64,000 bases of DNA from positions 372,001 to 436,000 of the forward strand of contig NZ_SAXA01000001.1 of NCBI RefSeq assembly GCF_004122035.1. Direction: 5' to 3'. Position 1 is the stretch's first letter, and every line of letters starts with the position of its first letter. Under the pieces are notes generated by a model that was given only the letters and a program-made list of their open reading frames with translations, was not told the origin of the DNA and did no database searches. Shown here in pieces: positions 45,963 to 55,558 of the stretch. Source of the stretch: Ancylomarina salipaludis (GTDB taxonomy: Bacteria > Bacteroidota > Bacteroidia > Bacteroidales > Marinifilaceae). The translations under genes and the position numbers were made by a program.

Positions 45963-46922
45963 ATGATAAATAAAATCACTCAACTTTTTGGCATCGAAAA
46001 ACCGATCATTCAAGGCGGAATGGTATGGTGTTCAGGATGGAAACTTGCAACTGCAGTCAGTAACGCAGGAGGTCTGGGTTTAATCGGGGCAGGCTCTATG
46101 CACCCGGACACGTTTCAAGAACATATCCAAAAAGCAAAAGCAGCTTGTAACAAACCTTTTGGGGTCAATGTGCCTTTACTTTATCCTGAAACGGATAAAA
46201 TCATGGATATTATCGTAAAAGAAGGTATCAAAATCGTATTTACATCAGCTGGAAGCCCTAAAAAATGGACGCCATTTTTAAAAGGACATGGCATTACTGT
46301 AGTTCATGTGGTTTCAAGTGCTTTTTTTGCAAAAAAATGCGAAGAGGCCGGTGTTGATGCTATTGTTGCAGAAGGTTTTGAAGCTGGAGGACATAATGGC
46401 CGTGAAGAAACAACAACACTTGCCTTAATTCCCAACGTAAGAAAAGCGACAAGCTTACCTTTAATTGCAGCCGGCGGTATTGGTTGTGGAAAAAGTATAT
46501 TAGCCGCTCTTGGTTTGGGAGCTGATGGCGTTCAAATTGGAACTCGCTTTGCTGCATCAACAGAATCATCATCTCACATCAATTTCAAAGAAGCAATTGT
46601 CAAGTTAGACGAGGGAGGCACCAAGCTTTCTCTTAAAAAATTAGCACCTACCCGAATGATTAAAAATAAGTTTTTCGATCAGGTTTATGAAGCTGAATGC
46701 CGCGGTGCCTCTGCTGAAGAAATGAAAGAATTACTCGGTAAAGGCCGTTCTAAAAAAGGTATATTCGAAGGTGATCTTGAGGAAGGAGAACTGGAAATTG
46801 GTCAAGTTGGCTCAATGGTAAAATCAATTCAGCCTGTTGCAGAAATCATGGCAGAAATGATGACTGAATACAAACAAGAACTTGCTATTCTTCAATCAGA
46901 ACAATCCAAATACCAATTCTAA
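45963..46922 (+). CDS. Nitronate monooxygenase / FabK-like flavoprotein
   Basis: This 319-residue TIM-barrel flavoprotein has the family features IIQGGMVWCSG, AGGLGLIGAGSM, PFGVNVPLL, EGFEAGGHNG (catalytic His region), AAGGIG and GADGVQIGTRFAAS for FMN phosphate binding. The family includes nitronate monooxygenases, which oxidise toxic alkyl nitronates, and FabK enoyl-ACP reductases of fatty acid synthesis. Sequence alone does not settle which. It is not next to other fatty acid synthesis genes, so the usual annotation nitronate monooxygenase is kept with caution. Confidence 0.87.
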   Translation: MINKITQLFGIEKPIIQGGMVWCSGWKLATAVSNAGGLGLIGAGSMHPDTFQEHIQKAKAACNKPFGVNVPLLYPETDKIMDIIVKEGIKIVFTSAGSPKKWTPFLKGHGITVVHVVSSAFFAKKCEEAGVDAIVAEGFEAGGHNGREETTTLALIPNVRKATSLPLIAAGGIGCGKSILAALGLGADGVQIGTRFAASTESSSHINFKEAIVKLDEGGTKLSLKKLAPTRMIKNKFFDQVYEAECRGASAEEMKELLGKGRSKKGIFEGDLEEGELEIGQVGSMVKSIQPVAEIMAEMMTEYKQELAILQSEQSKYQF

Positions 46923-46998
46923 AAGAATCAAAAAAAGGCTGGCATGCAGATGTTTTCATCACGAAAACAAAACGATGTTTCCAAATTAAAGTGAAAAA

Positions 46999-48240
46999 AT
47001 GATTGAATTCGATAAGTTTACACTCGATAATGGACTTAAGGTAATCGTACATCGCGATACCTCGACACCTTTAGCTGCTGTTAATATCCTATATAATATT
47101 GGGGCTAAGGATGAAAATCCGGAACAGACCGGTTTTGCTCATCTTTTTGAGCACCTCATGTTTGGAGGCTCAATAAATATCCCCAATTATGATGAACCGC
47201 TTCAGCAAGTTGGAGGTGATAATAATGCATGGACAAGTAATGATGTAACAAACTACTACCTGACGGTTCCTAAAGAAAATCTGGAAACCGGTTTTTGGCT
47301 GGAGTCAGACAGAATGCTGAGCTTGGCTTTTACTGAGAAGAGTCTGGACGTTCAAAAAGCCGTCGTGATTGAGGAATTTAAACAGCATTATTTCAATCAA
47401 CCCTATGGTGATGTTTGGCTGCATCTTCGCCCCCTTGCCTATAAGAAACACCCCTACCAGTGGTCTACAATTGGGAAATGTATTGAGCATATTGCTGATG
47501 CACAATTGCAAGATGTGAAGGATTTTTTCTTTCATCACTATGCCCCAAACAATGCCGTATTAGTGGTATCTGGCCATGTTGAAACCGAAGAGGTAAAACG
47601 GCTTGCTGAAAAGTGGTTTGGTCCTATAGAACGTAGAGAGATTACGCCCCGAAATTTGCCAACAGAACCCAAACAAACCGAATTTCGGTCTCTTCATCTT
47701 GAAAGAGAAGTGCCTTATGATGCCATCTACATGGCTTTTCATATGTGTAGCAGAAATCATGAGGATTTTTACAAAGTGGATCTGCTTTCCGATATTTTAT
47801 CCAATGGTCAATCCTCACGAATATTTCAAACTCTTATCAAAGAAAAGAACCTTTTCTCAAGCATAGATGCTTATTTAACTGGTGATTTTGAGCCTGGATT
47901 ATTCGTTATCAGCGGGAAACTTACCCAAGGAGTTAATATGATGGATGCAGAAAAAGCTATCTGGGACGTTCTCGATGAAGTTTCAGCGACCAAAGCCAAT
48001 GAATATGAACTGCAAAAAGTGAAAAATAAGATTGAATCATCTCTCGTGTTCTCGGAGATCAGTTTTCTAAATAAAGCCATGAATATTGCTCAGCACGAAA
48101 TCACTGGTCAAGCTGAAGATATTAATCTTGAAGTTGAAAAATACAATAAAGTCAGCACTGCTGATTTACAGGAAATGGCTCAAAAAATTCTGATCAAAGA
48201 AAATTGTTCCACACTTTATTATCACGCAAAAAAACAATAA
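46999..48240 (+). CDS. M16 family zinc metallopeptidase, catalytic subunit
   Basis: This 413-residue M16 peptidase carries the inverted zinc motif HLFEH near residues 49-53 (context TGFAHLFEHLMFGGS) and the downstream glutamate in VVIEEFKQ. That marks it as the active member of a two-gene pair. No signal peptide is visible, so it likely acts in the cytoplasm, degrading peptides. The next gene is its inactive partner, with the stop and start codons sharing a base (TAATG), so translation is coupled. Confidence 0.93.
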   Translation: MIEFDKFTLDNGLKVIVHRDTSTPLAAVNILYNIGAKDENPEQTGFAHLFEHLMFGGSINIPNYDEPLQQVGGDNNAWTSNDVTNYYLTVPKENLETGFWLESDRMLSLAFTEKSLDVQKAVVIEEFKQHYFNQPYGDVWLHLRPLAYKKHPYQWSTIGKCIEHIADAQLQDVKDFFFHHYAPNNAVLVVSGHVETEEVKRLAEKWFGPIERREITPRNLPTEPKQTEFRSLHLEREVPYDAIYMAFHMCSRNHEDFYKVDLLSDILSNGQSSRIFQTLIKEKNLFSSIDAYLTGDFEPGLFVISGKLTQGVNMMDAEKAIWDVLDEVSATKANEYELQKVKNKIESSLVFSEISFLNKAMNIAQHEITGQAEDINLEVEKYNKVSTADLQEMAQKILIKENCSTLYYHAKKQ

Positions 48241-49532
48241 TGGAGAAATTGAATCGCAGCCTACCACCTCATTTTAAAACAATTGAGCATGTAGATATTC
48301 CCAAATCAAAACAAGAAGTTTTGAGCAACCAGATTCCTGTCCATATTATTGCCGGAGGAAGTCAGGACGTTCTGAAAATTGAAATGATTTTTAATGCGGG
48401 ACTTTGGTATCAGAAATCGCCACTCATTTCCGGCACCTGCAATTCGATGCTCAATGAAGGCACTGAAAAATATTCAGCAGCTGAACTTGCTGAAAAATTC
48501 GATTTTTATGGGGCTTATATTACCTATAATAACAGCCAGCACGATGCCAGTGTGTGTTTGTACACTTTAAACAAATATCTGGATGAGACGCTTGATTTAC
48601 TTGAACAAATTATAAAGTACCCTACTTTTCCTGAGAAAGAATTCAAAACCATTCTCAGCAATAAGAAACAAGACTTTTTAGTAAATAGAGAAAAAACTAA
48701 CGCCTTAGCTAAGGAAAAATTCAATGCGCTGATCTACGGAGCAACGCATCCATATGCCAACGTATTTGAAGCAAAGGTATTTGATGAAGTCAAATTGGAT
48801 GACATCAAGGAGTTTTACAAGAACTTTTATACATCTGACAATTGCCGTATTATCGTTTCCGGAAAAATGGATGAGACGGTATTACCCAAAATCGAAAGTC
48901 GGTTCGGGGCTTCAGCATGGCAAACAAAGACTTCGGGTATTGAACCTGAACATAAACTTATAAGTTCAAACGAAAAGAAAAGCTTTGTATTAAAAAAAGA
49001 TGCCGTTCAGTCATCCATCCGGATTGGGCGCCCTCTCTTTAATAAAACACATCCTGATTTTGCAGGAATCATGCTACTCAATCTAGTTCTTGGTGGCTAT
49101 TTCGGTTCTCGTTTAATGCAAAATATCCGTGAAGACAAAGGCTATACTTATGGAATTAATTCTGTTTTACTTTCACATTTGGAATCGGGGCATTTTGCTA
49201 TTATAACAGAAGTAGGGACGGATGTATGCGAAGCTGCTATCTCTGAAATCTATAAGGAAATTGACCGTTTAAAAGAAGAACTCGTTCCTGAAGATGAACT
49301 AAATCTTGTAAAAAACTTTTTTGCAGGCGAAATGCTTCGCAGCTTTGATAGCCCCTTCGCATTATCTGAAAGCTTAAGAGGGAATCTTCTTTTCGGATTC
49401 GACAATTCATATTACGAAAGATTTCTTCAGGATATCAAAGCGACAACATCTCAGAAAATAATGGAATTAGCAAACACTTATTTCCAAAAAGAAGATCTTT
49501 ACGAGGTTATTGTTGGCGAAAACAAAGCCTAA
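48240..49532 (+). CDS. M16 family peptidase-like protein, non-catalytic partner
   Basis: This 430-residue M16-fold protein lacks the HxxEH zinc site: the matching region reads LISGTCNSMLNEGTEKYSA. It keeps the substrate-binding R/Y segment of partner subunits (GSRLMQNIREDKGYTYGINS). Such pairs form a clamshell in which one half holds the metal and the other binds substrate. The frame is open from 48204, but the ATG at 48240 overlaps the stop of the catalytic gene and is the natural start. A terminator follows shortly after the stop codon. Confidence 0.93.
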   Translation: MEKLNRSLPPHFKTIEHVDIPKSKQEVLSNQIPVHIIAGGSQDVLKIEMIFNAGLWYQKSPLISGTCNSMLNEGTEKYSAAELAEKFDFYGAYITYNNSQHDASVCLYTLNKYLDETLDLLEQIIKYPTFPEKEFKTILSNKKQDFLVNREKTNALAKEKFNALIYGATHPYANVFEAKVFDEVKLDDIKEFYKNFYTSDNCRIIVSGKMDETVLPKIESRFGASAWQTKTSGIEPEHKLISSNEKKSFVLKKDAVQSSIRIGRPLFNKTHPDFAGIMLLNLVLGGYFGSRLMQNIREDKGYTYGINSVLLSHLESGHFAIITEVGTDVCEAAISEIYKEIDRLKEELVPEDELNLVKNFFAGEMLRSFDSPFALSESLRGNLLFGFDNSYYERFLQDIKATTSQKIMELANTYFQKEDLYEVIVGENKA

Positions 49533-49552
49533 ATTACAAGACATATCACTCA

Positions 49553-49584
49553 GGGCAATTAGCAAAAGCTAATTGCTCTTTTTT
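49553..49584 (+). terminator. Rho-independent terminator of the M16 genes
   Basis: GGGCAATTAGC pairs with GCTAATTGCTC (one wobble) around AAAA and is followed by a T-rich tail. Confidence 0.85.
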
Positions 49585-49825
49585 GTTTTCAAGAAATTCG
49601 AAACTCTTACCTTCGAAAAAAAATTAGTATTTTATCCATACTAAAAGAATTGGAGCTAAATAAATTGGCTAAACAAGCAGGTAAATCGGGAGTTTTAATT
49701 AATTTTATAAGTCACTTACAACAAACAAATCGAAAACAGGCTTTTTTCTAAGGTCAATTTCTATCTCAAATTATCTTAATAGTTTTTTCCGGTTTGTATT
49801 GCGATATAATATAAATTAGTACCAT

Positions 49826-52057
49826 ATGACTGTTGAAACCCAACAAGATAAAGAATTAATACTGGCAAGCTATCAAAAGCTTTTGGCAAGTTGCAAAAGA
49901 AGCAACACGCCAGAAACAAAGGCTATGATAGATAAGGCATTCCATTTTGCCTGGGATGCACATAGAGGCGTACGTCGAAAATCAGGAGAACCTTATATTA
50001 TTCACCCCATTGAAGTAGCTGAAATTGCAGCTAAAGAAATTGGTCTGGGAACAAAATCTATTGTATCAGCCTTATTACACGATGTCGTTGAAGATACGGA
50101 TTACACGGTTGAAGATATTGCTCATCATTTTGGAGACAAAGTCGCAGCAATTGTTGATGGACTCACAAAAATATCCGGAGCTTTTAATCAGCAAACCTCA
50201 ATGCAAGCTGAGAATTTCAGAAAGATGTTATTGACTCTTTCTGATGATATTCGTGTTATTATCCTCAAAATTGCAGACCGCCTGCACAATATGCGTACAC
50301 TAAGCTCCATGCCACTGCGTAAGCAAATGAAAATTGCAGGTGAAACCCTATTTCTTTTTGCTCCTCTGGCTCACCGATTGGGGCTATACAAAATTAAAAC
50401 AGAGCTTGAGGATTTAAGTTTGATGTACGAGCATCCTGAAGATTATAAAAGTATTGCCGAAAAGATTAAAAACAAAGAGGCAGAACAAGAACTGGTTTTA
50501 GAACAAATTATCCAGCCTATAAAAGAACGTCTGGATGATAATCATATCGTTTGTACAATTATCAATCGACCGCGTTCAATATTTTCAATCTGGAATAAGA
50601 TTGAGAATCACAAAATCAAACTACAAGATATCTACGACCTTCCAGCCATCAGAGTGATATTTAAACCCCAAGAAGGTGTCCCTGAAAAAAACCAATGCTG
50701 GAATATTTATTCTTTGATTACAGATATTTACAAACCCAAACCTGAACGTATCCGTGATTGGATGAGTACACCCAAAGCCAATGGTTATGAAGCTCTGCAT
50801 ATGACAGCTATGGGCCCACTTGGGAAATGGGTTGAAATTCAGATTTGCTCCAATAGAATGAACGAAATTGCTGAACGTGGCTTTATCGCTCATTCCAGAT
50901 ACAACACCGATAGTGAATCTGAATTGGATAAATGGCTAAAAGATGTCCGTGAAATTCTGGAAAATCCGGAATCGGATGCTCTGGCCTTTCTCGATGAATT
51001 TCGTTTGAATTTATTTTCTCAGGAGATCCAGGTCTTTACCCCAAAAGGTTTAATCAAAACCTTACCCAAACATGCCAGTGCTTTAGATTTTGCTTACGAA
51101 ATCCACACAGACATTGGTAATCAATGCATTGGTGCAAAAGTCAATCACAAATTAGTCCCACTCAATTACGTTCTTCGAAGTGGCGATCAGGTCGAAATCT
51201 TAACTTCGGAGAAACAAAAACCAAAGGCTGAGTGGCTGGAATATGTGGTAACGGCTAAAGCCAAATCGAAAATTAAAGCCGAATTTAAGGATGATCGAAA
51301 ACGTCTCATTCGTGCAGGTAATAAAAAGCTGGAAGAACATCTCCAAAGTATTGGACTTGTTTTAAACTCAAAGGCAACAAAAAAACTGATGGAACACTAT
51401 CAGTTTACAAATAAAGAAACACTTTTCTTAAACATCGGCTCGTCGCAACTGAAGCTTGACGAAATAGAACGAATTGTCAAAAAGAAATCAAAAAATAAAT
51501 TTATTAAATACTGGAAGCTTCAGCTTTTTGGTAGTGATGACAAAAAAATTACATCCGAGGTAACTGAAAGCAAACCCGAGATTGATAAGAAGAAACCCTT
51601 CCTTTTGGAAGAAACCATGTCCGAGGAAAAATACAAAATTGCAACATGTTGTAAACCAATTCCGGGTGATGACGTAGTGGGTTATGTTGATATGGTTAAC
51701 AATGTTACCATTCACAAACGAAAATGCCCCAATGCACTAAAACTGATGTCAAGTCAAGGAGATCGAATCCTCGAAGCAAACTGGACCAGTCATCGTTTGA
51801 TGTCTTTTCTAGCCATTATCGAACTCAATGGTATCGATAAGATCGGAATCGTTAACGATATCACCTCAATTATTTCAAAAGATCATCATGTCAACATGCG
51901 ATCCGTACATTTTGAAAGTCACGATGGTGTTTTTGAAGGATTAATACACCTCTATGTACATAATACAGAGGACTTAAACAATCTAATGAAAAAGCTAATC
52001 AAAATTAAAGGTCTCGACAACGTCAGACGAATTGAAAATATAGAAGAATACAGTTAA
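49826..52057 (+). CDS. Bifunctional (p)ppGpp synthetase/hydrolase (RelA/SpoT family)
   Basis: This 743-residue long RSH enzyme has, in order, an HD hydrolase domain (LLHDVVEDT near 84-92, KIADRLHNMRTL near 150), a synthetase domain (RPRSIFSIWNKI, IYDLPAIRVIF, DWMSTPKANGYEALH), a TGS domain (about 395-455), a helical region, a CCKPIPGDDVVGYV/KRKCP zinc-finger-like segment and a C-terminal ACT domain. Hydrolase residues look intact. In the synthetase, the usual EIQIRT reads EIQICS near residue 337, and the AHW that follows reads AHS, so synthesis may be altered. fur and purA follow on the same strand. The stringent response nucleotide is known to inhibit PurA-type enzymes, so the link may be functional. 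Confidence 0.94.
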   Translation: MTVETQQDKELILASYQKLLASCKRSNTPETKAMIDKAFHFAWDAHRGVRRKSGEPYIIHPIEVAEIAAKEIGLGTKSIVSALLHDVVEDTDYTVEDIAHHFGDKVAAIVDGLTKISGAFNQQTSMQAENFRKMLLTLSDDIRVIILKIADRLHNMRTLSSMPLRKQMKIAGETLFLFAPLAHRLGLYKIKTELEDLSLMYEHPEDYKSIAEKIKNKEAEQELVLEQIIQPIKERLDDNHIVCTIINRPRSIFSIWNKIENHKIKLQDIYDLPAIRVIFKPQEGVPEKNQCWNIYSLITDIYKPKPERIRDWMSTPKANGYEALHMTAMGPLGKWVEIQICSNRMNEIAERGFIAHSRYNTDSESELDKWLKDVREILENPESDALAFLDEFRLNLFSQEIQVFTPKGLIKTLPKHASALDFAYEIHTDIGNQCIGAKVNHKLVPLNYVLRSGDQVEILTSEKQKPKAEWLEYVVTAKAKSKIKAEFKDDRKRLIRAGNKKLEEHLQSIGLVLNSKATKKLMEHYQFTNKETLFLNIGSSQLKLDEIERIVKKKSKNKFIKYWKLQLFGSDDKKITSEVTESKPEIDKKKPFLLEETMSEEKYKIATCCKPIPGDDVVGYVDMVNNVTIHKRKCPNALKLMSSQGDRILEANWTSHRLMSFLAIIELNGIDKIGIVNDITSIISKDHHVNMRSVHFESHDGVFEGLIHLYVHNTEDLNNLMKKLIKIKGLDNVRRIENIEEYS

Positions 52058-52078
52058 TGCATTTTTTTTGCTTCTAGT

Positions 52079-52111
52079 TTTGCAAGTAATCAAAAAAAAA
52101 CACTATTTTAG
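52079..52111 (+). promoter_or_regulatory. Promoter candidate for the Fur-family gene (TTTG-N21-TATTTTAG)
   Basis: TTTG at 52079-52082 lies 21 bases before TATTTTAG (52104-52111). The -7 box departs from TAnnTTTG at one base. Confidence 0.4.
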
Positions 52112-52157
52112 TCCCGTTATTTAAAATTAGATTAGATAGTAATATAGCTTTAAAAGT

Positions 52158-52613
52158 ATGATTAGCGAAGACACAAAAGAAATTGTAAAAAAGATGTTTA
52201 CTGATTACCTTCAAAAGAAGGGCCACAGAAAAACACCTGAAAGATATGCCATACTTGACGAAATATATTCCCGTGAAGGTCATTTTGATATTGAGTCGCT
52301 TTATATTTTTATGAAGAATAAAAATTATCGTGTAAGCAGAGCTACTCTTTACAATACTATCGATCTTCTTTTAGATTGTAAGCTTGTAATTAAGCATCAA
52401 TTTGGAAAAAACATTGCTCAATTCGAGAAGGCATATGATAGTAATAAACACGATCACTTAATTTGTACCAAATGTGGTAAAGTTCTTGAATTTTGTGATA
52501 CCCGACTGGAAGATGTTAGAAATAACGTGTCTGACGATATGGACTTTTTAGTTTCACATCATTCACTATATATTTACGGAACTTGTCAGGATTGTAGAAA
52601 AAAAGCCAATTAA
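52158..52613 (+). CDS. Fur family transcriptional regulator
   Basis: This 151-residue regulator has a winged-helix DNA-binding half ([32 protein letters not shown]) and a metal-binding half with [13 protein letters not shown] and a second CxxC near the C-terminus (CQDC). The CTKC/CQDC pair makes the structural zinc site. The DNA-binding region is typical. Whether it senses iron, peroxide (PerR) or zinc cannot be told from sequence alone. It lies 100 bases after the RelA/SpoT gene and is followed by its own terminator. Confidence 0.93.
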   Translation: MISEDTKEIVKKMFTDYLQKKGHRKTPERYAILDEIYSREGHFDIESLYIFMKNKNYRVSRATLYNTIDLLLDCKLVIKHQFGKNIAQFEKAYDSNKHDHLICTKCGKVLEFCDTRLEDVRNNVSDDMDFLVSHHSLYIYGTCQDCRKKAN

Positions 52614-52636
52614 GATATCAACACCCTATATATTTT

Positions 52637-52664
52637 AAAGTCCTTATTTATAAGGACTTTTTTT
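52637..52664 (+). terminator. Rho-independent terminator of the Fur-family gene
   Basis: AAAGTCCTTA pairs perfectly with TAAGGACTTT around a four-base loop (TTTA) and is followed by TTTT. Confidence 0.93.
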
Positions 52665-52715
52665 ATTCCCCACGGTGATTTTTCAACAACACACGGTCTA
52701 ATCTAAAATATTTAT

Positions 52716-52723
52716 TACCTTTG
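52716..52723 (+). promoter_or_regulatory. -7 box (TACCTTTG) for purA
   Basis: TACCTTTG is an exact TAnnTTTG match. No clear -33 element lies 19-21 bases upstream. The leader would be about 185 bases long. Confidence 0.5.
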
Positions 52724-52913
52724 ACCGTTAACAATTAGCTGTTAACATCAAACAAAAATTCTCAGCTAATACTTTCCAAAAATCGGCATGTATCAGCTGG
52801 GTTGTAATCAACCGTTTTATTCAAATTATTTGTCGATAAATAACCCGATTCCAAGCTTCTTTATAGAGCTAAAATCATAGTTAATTCGATAAATCAGATC
52901 AAATTATTACCCT

Positions 52914-54179
52914 ATGAAAGTTGACGTACTTTTAGGCCTCCAATGGGGAGATGAAGGAAAAGGCAAAATTGTAGATGTACTTACTCCAAAGTACGATATT
53001 ATAACTCGATTCCAAGGAGGGCCCAATGCTGGTCATACTCTTGAGTTTAATCAAATCAAGCACGTTTTACATACGATTCCATCAGGAATTTTCCGTGACG
53101 ATAAACTAAATGTGATTGGTAATGGTGTTGTAATTGATCCTGTTATTTTTAAAAAAGAAATCGAAGGAATCAAAGCCATTGGCATTGATTTGAGTAAAAA
53201 CCTGTTCATCTCGAAAAAGGCTCACCTAATTTTACCTTCACATCGTATTTTAGATGCTGCCTCAGAAGCTGCAAAAGGGAAATCAAAAATTGGATCAACT
53301 CTAAAAGGTATTGGTCCAACCTATATGGATAAAACAGGTCGTAACGGTTTAAGAGTAGGTGATATTCTTTCAAACTTCGACGAAAAATATAAGGCTTTGG
53401 TTCAAAAGCATGCTGACATGTTGGATAAATACTATTCTTTCGAATACGATTTGTCAGAATACGAAGCAGAATGGTTTGAAGGCATTAAATTACTTCAGGA
53501 ATTCCAACTAATCGATAGCGAACAATTCTTAAACGATAGCCTTAAAAATGGCAAATCAATTCTGGCTGAAGGTGCTCAGGGTACCCTATTGGATATTGAT
53601 TTCGGTTCTTATCCATTTGTTACTTCATCAAACACCGTTTGTGCGGGTGCTTGTACTGGTTTAGGTATTGCTCCAAACAGAATTGGTGAAGTTATTGGAA
53701 TCTTTAAAGCCTATTGTACTCGCGTAGGTATGGGACCTTTCCCTACAGAACTGTTTGATGCTGATGGAAAAGAATTAAGAGATAAAGGACATGAATTCGG
53801 TTCGACTACAGGTCGTGAAAGACGTTGTGGCTGGTTAGATCTTGTGTCACTTAATTACTCTATCATGATTAATGGAGTAACTCAATTAACCATGATGAAA
53901 TCTGATGTTCTGGATGGTTTTGATACAATTAAAATTTGTACTGGTTACAAACTTGACGGTAAAGAAATCGACTATGTGCCTTATGAAATGACTGACGCTA
54001 TTGAACCTGTTTACACTGAATTTAAAGGTTGGAAAACAGATATGACTTCTATGTCAAGCGAAGATGAATTTCCTGAAAACTTTAAAGCCTATGTTGATTT
54101 CATTGAAAAAGCAACAGGTGTACCTATTACAGTTGTATCAGTTGGACCTAATCGATCACAAACAATTGAAAGAAAATAA
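52914..54179 (+). CDS. purA: Adenylosuccinate synthetase
   Basis: PurA joins IMP and aspartate using GTP to form adenylosuccinate, the first step from IMP to AMP. The N-terminal GTP-binding and catalytic segment WGDEGKGK (residues 11-18, Asp13) and GPNAGHT (His41) are intact. The IMP-binding loop reads STLKGIGPTYMDKTGRNGLR, and EGAQGTLLDIDFGSYPFVTSS follows near residue 222. The length of 421 residues is normal. It has its own promoter candidate and a downstream terminator. Confidence 0.97.
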   Translation: MKVDVLLGLQWGDEGKGKIVDVLTPKYDIITRFQGGPNAGHTLEFNQIKHVLHTIPSGIFRDDKLNVIGNGVVIDPVIFKKEIEGIKAIGIDLSKNLFISKKAHLILPSHRILDAASEAAKGKSKIGSTLKGIGPTYMDKTGRNGLRVGDILSNFDEKYKALVQKHADMLDKYYSFEYDLSEYEAEWFEGIKLLQEFQLIDSEQFLNDSLKNGKSILAEGAQGTLLDIDFGSYPFVTSSNTVCAGACTGLGIAPNRIGEVIGIFKAYCTRVGMGPFPTELFDADGKELRDKGHEFGSTTGRERRCGWLDLVSLNYSIMINGVTQLTMMKSDVLDGFDTIKICTGYKLDGKEIDYVPYEMTDAIEPVYTEFKGWKTDMTSMSSEDEFPENFKAYVDFIEKATGVPITVVSVGPNRSQTIERK

Positions 54180-54230
54180 GACTCGTTTATTCGATTAAAA
54201 TCTCGAATTAAACTCGTATCAAATTATATC

Positions 54231-54275
54231 AAATCCTCAGTAACTTCAATTCGAAGTTGCAGAGGATTTTTTTTT
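54231..54275 (+). terminator. Rho-independent terminator of purA
   Basis: AAATCCTC pairs with GAGGATTT, with an inner AACTTC/GAAGTT stem and a small internal loop, and a run of T follows to 54275. Confidence 0.85.
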
Positions 54276-54420
54276 ACAATGATTTAATAATGATTAATTC
54301 TGTCAACTTGACTATTTTCATAGCAAAAACTTAATATTTAAGACAAAGTCTCTTAGACATTTTATTTATATTGATTAAGTTTGATTACCAAATTTTATAA
54401 TTGAAGAATGAATTAGTCCG

Positions 54421-55485
54421 ATGGAGCAAAATAATTCGACAAACCCCAAGACACTTCTCAAAGCTATAAGCCCGCAGCGTGTAATTTGGCCAATTCTGAT
54501 TGGTTTTGTTGCAGTCATTTATTTGCTTGTAAAGGATTTCGAACCCGGAACATTTGATTTAATTGAATTTTCATGGATTACCCTTATCGGTTTATTCATT
54601 GCCTTTCTGATGATGGCACTCCGGGATTTTGGGTATATGGCCAGATTAAGAATATTAACAGAGAACGAATTTTCATGGCGAAAAACCTTCCGAATCATTA
54701 TGCTTTGGGAATTTACTTCAGCAATCACACCATCAGCCATTGGGGGCACCTCATTTGCGATCCTATATCTGAATAAAGAAGGTTTAAATCTAGGCAAAAG
54801 TTCTGCAGTCGTGATGGCCACATCCTTTCTGGATGAGCTTTATTTCATTATCATGTTGCCTTTGATACTACTTGTTCTTGATTGGCAACAACTTTTTCTA
54901 CTTAATGCAGAAAACACATCCTCCTTAGCATCTTCTCTTTTATTTTTAATTTTAGGGGCTTACCTCTTAAAACTAGCCTATCTAATTGTACTGAGTTATG
55001 GACTATTTAAAAATCCACGAGGCTTAAAATGGCTGTTACTTTGGATATTTAAATTACCGATCCTCAGAAGATGGAAACAGGGAGCTAATCAAGCAGGAAC
55101 TGATATTATTGAAAGTTCAAAAGATCTAAAAAACAAAAATTACATCTTCTGGCTTAAGGCATTTTTTGCAACATTCTGTTCGTGGACTGCCCGGTACTGG
55201 GTAGTGAATTCGATATTGCTTGCCTTTTGGTGCTGCAAATATAGCTCACTTGATCATCTCATGATTTTTGCTCGTCAGCTTTTGATGTGGATCATGATGC
55301 TTATAAGTCCCACACCTGGTGGAAGTGGTTTTTCAGAGTGGGTATTCACAAAATATCTGGGGGACTTCATCCCTGAAGCAGGACTGAGTATTACCTTAGC
55401 CTTAATCTGGCGATTAATATCTTACTACCCCTACCTCTTTATTGGCGCATACATGCTGCCAAAGTGGATTAAAGAGAATTTTTAA
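54421..55485 (+). CDS. Flippase-like membrane protein (LPG synthase TM / UPF0104 family)
   Basis: This 354-residue integral membrane protein has about eight hydrophobic segments and the family features LRDFGYMARLRIL, then EFTSAITPSAIGGTSFAILYL in the first half and SPTPGGSGFSEWVF in the second. The family (PF03706) covers membrane parts of lysylphosphatidylglycerol synthases and flippase-like proteins. The soluble aminoacyl-transferase domain of MprF is absent, so lipid or glycolipid translocation is the more likely role. No glycosyltransferase gene is adjacent. Confidence 0.85.
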   Translation: MEQNNSTNPKTLLKAISPQRVIWPILIGFVAVIYLLVKDFEPGTFDLIEFSWITLIGLFIAFLMMALRDFGYMARLRILTENEFSWRKTFRIIMLWEFTSAITPSAIGGTSFAILYLNKEGLNLGKSSAVVMATSFLDELYFIIMLPLILLVLDWQQLFLLNAENTSSLASSLLFLILGAYLLKLAYLIVLSYGLFKNPRGLKWLLLWIFKLPILRRWKQGANQAGTDIIESSKDLKNKNYIFWLKAFFATFCSWTARYWVVNSILLAFWCCKYSSLDHLMIFARQLLMWIMMLISPTPGGSGFSEWVFTKYLGDFIPEAGLSITLALIWRLISYYPYLFIGAYMLPKWIKENF

Positions 55486-55558
55486 ATAAAAAATGCTCCA
55501 AATAAATTGAAGCATTCTATATATCAGGTAGAATCTACCGGCTTTGCCAAATCTTAGT

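Larger units (their letters stand above)
52614..52913. other. Intergenic region between the Fur-family gene and purA
   Basis: This 300-base stretch holds the Fur-gene terminator (52637-52664), then a -7 box at 52716-52723 and about 190 bases of leader before purA. A short palindrome (GTTAACAATTAGCTGTTAAC, 52727-52746) lies just after the -7 box, near the predicted start of transcription. No small gene was seen. Confidence 0.55.

Noticed and set aside
48204-48239. Longer start for the second M16 gene
   Set aside because: It would overlap the catalytic gene by 37 bases; the TAATG junction at 48238-48242 gives a normal coupled start.
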